Positions 59,370 through 60,417 of a stretch of 60,417 nt of DNA are shown piece after piece (position 1 is the stretch's first letter; the number at the start of each line of letters is the position of its first letter). Under the pieces are notes generated by a model, which searched no databases, was not told where the DNA came from, and saw nothing but the letters and a program-made list of their open reading frames with translations. The position numbers and the translations under genes were made by a program. Origin of the DNA: Amycolatopsis vastitatis (GTDB taxonomy: Bacteria > Actinomycetota > Actinomycetes > Mycobacteriales > Pseudonocardiaceae); NCBI RefSeq assembly GCF_002234595.1, contig NZ_NMUL01000076.1, positions 1 through 60,417 on the forward strand. Reading direction: 5' to 3'.

Positions 59370-59771
59370 TCAGTGCCAGGGAGTGCAACCGGAGACACCG
59401 TTGACGTTGATGCACGCGCGCACCCAGTAGCCCGGACCGTCGTATTCCGGATAGGTCCATTCTGTGATAGGGCTTCCGTAGTTGTAGACGGTGTCCTGCC
59501 AGCCTGTCTACGTGGCACCGCCGTTGGTTGACACGTCCACGTACGCGGCGAAAACCTGGGCACTGGACCTTCCCTGTGCCGATGCGTACTCGTGGTGGTC
59601 GGCGCCGATGGTGGTGGCGAACCTGGCACTGCCCCAGGAAAAGTCAGTCTGGTAGCAGTAGTACGTCCCGTCCTCGTAGCACGTGCCGGATGCGTGCGCG
59701 GTACCCGAGATGCCGACGACGCCGACTGCGGCCAGCGCGGTAGCGGCGATCATCGCGCCGATTCGACGCAT
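59370..59771 (-). pseudogene. Small secreted protein gene with a premature amber codon
   Basis: From ATG 59771 the product has a signal peptide (RRIGAMIAATALAAVGVVGI, cleavage near AHA-S) and a mature part GTCYEDGTYYCYQTDFSWGS, FATTIGADHHEYASAQGRSS, up to STNGGAT. A TAG at 59508-59510 interrupts it; the same frame continues TGWQDTVYNYGSPITEWTY, GPGYWVRACINVNGVSGCTP and stops at 59370, for 133 codons. Four Cys in two pairs suggest two disulfides. GGAGG precedes the ATG and copy B of the SARP-style promoter lies 62-115 bases upstream. One substitution inactivated it, unless the amber codon is read through. Confidence 0.65.
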
Positions 59772-59832
59772 AGTTTCCTCCGTAAGGTTCGCGTTCAGCC
59801 CGTTGGGCTTGCCCCATCAGACCCCCTGCGAA

Positions 59833-59886
59833 GACGTTATGGACATGGATCCTTTGGCTGTCCTAGATTCGTCCTAGTGCCAGGTC
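59833..59886 (-). promoter_or_regulatory. SARP-type operator/promoter, copy B
   Basis: On the minus strand CTAGGAC-GAAT-CTAGGAC is followed by the -10-like CATAAC and, 62 bases after the block, by the secreted-protein start. It is an inverted, nearly identical copy of 56810-56863. Confidence 0.7.
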
Positions 59887-59930
59887 AGCCCCTCCCCGCT
59901 CGGGTGGCGTGCGGAATCGGCAAGCCTTCC

Positions 59931-59956
59931 TGTGAATGTCGTTGACGACATTCACA
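59931..59956. repeat. 26-bp perfect palindrome
   Basis: TGTGAATGTCGT and its complement ACGACATTCACA flank TG. It lies in a gene-free stretch just beyond promoter copy B. Confidence 0.6.
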
Positions 59957-60417
59957 CGACACGACTGGTGAGATTTCGACACAAATCGTGAGACCTGCAG
60001 GGGTCGACCTCGCGTGACATGTTGATCTTCTCTAAGCTACGGGTGCCGCCTGTCTCCGTTCGATGTCACCCAAGATCAGTCTCAAACCTAAGCCATCAGA
60101 CCCAAGGACACCCCTCCAATCCATCCCGGCTGAAGCCGGGGATACAACGAAGCGCCTCTCGGCGCACCACTCTCATACCGCAGAGCGTGCGTCTCGCCAC
60201 GCAGCTCAACGCGGGGACTGACCACGCGACTGACGTCCGTCGTCCTGCGGGGCTCCGGCTGCACGGTGCCTGGCAGTGAGGGGGTCAGGGGTTCGAGTCC
60301 CCTTGGCTTCACCGACGTATTTTGGACACGCGACGCCGAATTGAGTCGAGTTCGTTATGTAGATCGGTTCGGCTGGATCTGCCGTCCACCCAGCCTGGCC
60401 GTAATACCGTCTCCACC
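59957..60417. other. Gene-free right end of the window
   Basis: No coding frame with convincing codon use is seen. The only structured element is the tRNA-like half at 60281-60313. Confidence 0.4.
60281..60313 (+). other. 3' half of a tRNA-like sequence, possible attachment-site remnant
   Basis: AGGGG-TTCGAGT-CCCCT is a correct T-arm (5-bp stem, seven-base loop with the TTCGA signature). It is followed by a seven-base acceptor-like strand TGGCTTC, A, and CC. The matching 5' acceptor GAAGCCA and a D-arm are not found in the preceding 80 bases, so this is not a complete tRNA. Integrating elements leave exactly such 3' halves behind. Confidence 0.5.

Noticed and set aside
60088..60312. Minus-strand frame with GLEPLTPSLPG near the right end
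   Set aside because: This product is a known kind of artefact from reading tRNA 3' halves antisense.

Overview
This is GC-rich actinobacterial DNA. GTG and TTG starts are frequent and the third codon position is almost always G or C. A DUF3558-type lipoprotein, an AfsR-like regulator and parts of an FxLD-class lanthipeptide locus point to the Pseudonocardiaceae, most likely something near Amycolatopsis. The genus is inference; no rRNA or complete tRNA is present to test it.

The left part (1-12.2 kb) is ordinary accessory chromosome. It has a secreted S53 peptidase cut by the window edge, small ArsR, LuxR and MarR regulators (one next to the remnant of a metal permease), an NAD-binding epimerase-like protein, a DUF3558 lipoprotein, a CorA-type channel, and a CitA/CitB-like two-component system facing a three-gene NitT/TauT-type ABC importer.

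From 12.3 to 34.4 kb the theme is the cell envelope. Three paralogous four-repeat membrane proteins (COG4705-like) surround UppP and a secreted phosphodiesterase. They are followed by a DedA protein, an NAGPA-type glycosidase, a polysaccharide deacetylase, a GT28-like glycosyltransferase, a DUF1707 protein, a ZIP transporter, a lipoprotein/ABC/FtsX export operon between the halves of a two-component system, a BlaI/M56 pair, a PAP2 phosphatase and a methionine-repeat secreted protein. The same CTTCTAC/GTAGAAG palindrome lies before DedA, in the glycosyltransferase/DUF1707 gap, in the BlaI/PAP2 gap and after PAP2, suggesting one local BlaI regulon for lipid-carrier recycling.

From 34.5 to 45.8 kb there is a PadR-controlled ABC/FtsX operon, a Clp-N protein, a frameshifted sigma factor, a decayed second copy of the corA 3' end, a DrrAB-type ABC pair, and the LanC plus methyltransferase remnant of an FxLD lanthipeptide locus whose dehydratase and precursor are missing.

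The right part (45.8-60.4 kb) is a degraded accessory island. It holds a three-gene cluster with a CHAT protease and a protein that may be gasdermin-like, an ArsR/SRPBCC/DHFR-like operon, a methyltransferase, a recombinase/AraC chimera, and a large AfsR-type regulator. It also has two broken genes for small secreted proteins that carry nearly the same SARP-style promoter, with IS701, ISL3 and possible IS5 remnants between them. A tRNA 3'-half-like sequence near the right end may mark an old integration site.

Many single-base frameshifts occur, several at C runs, so true decay and assembly error must be told apart before the pseudogene calls are trusted.
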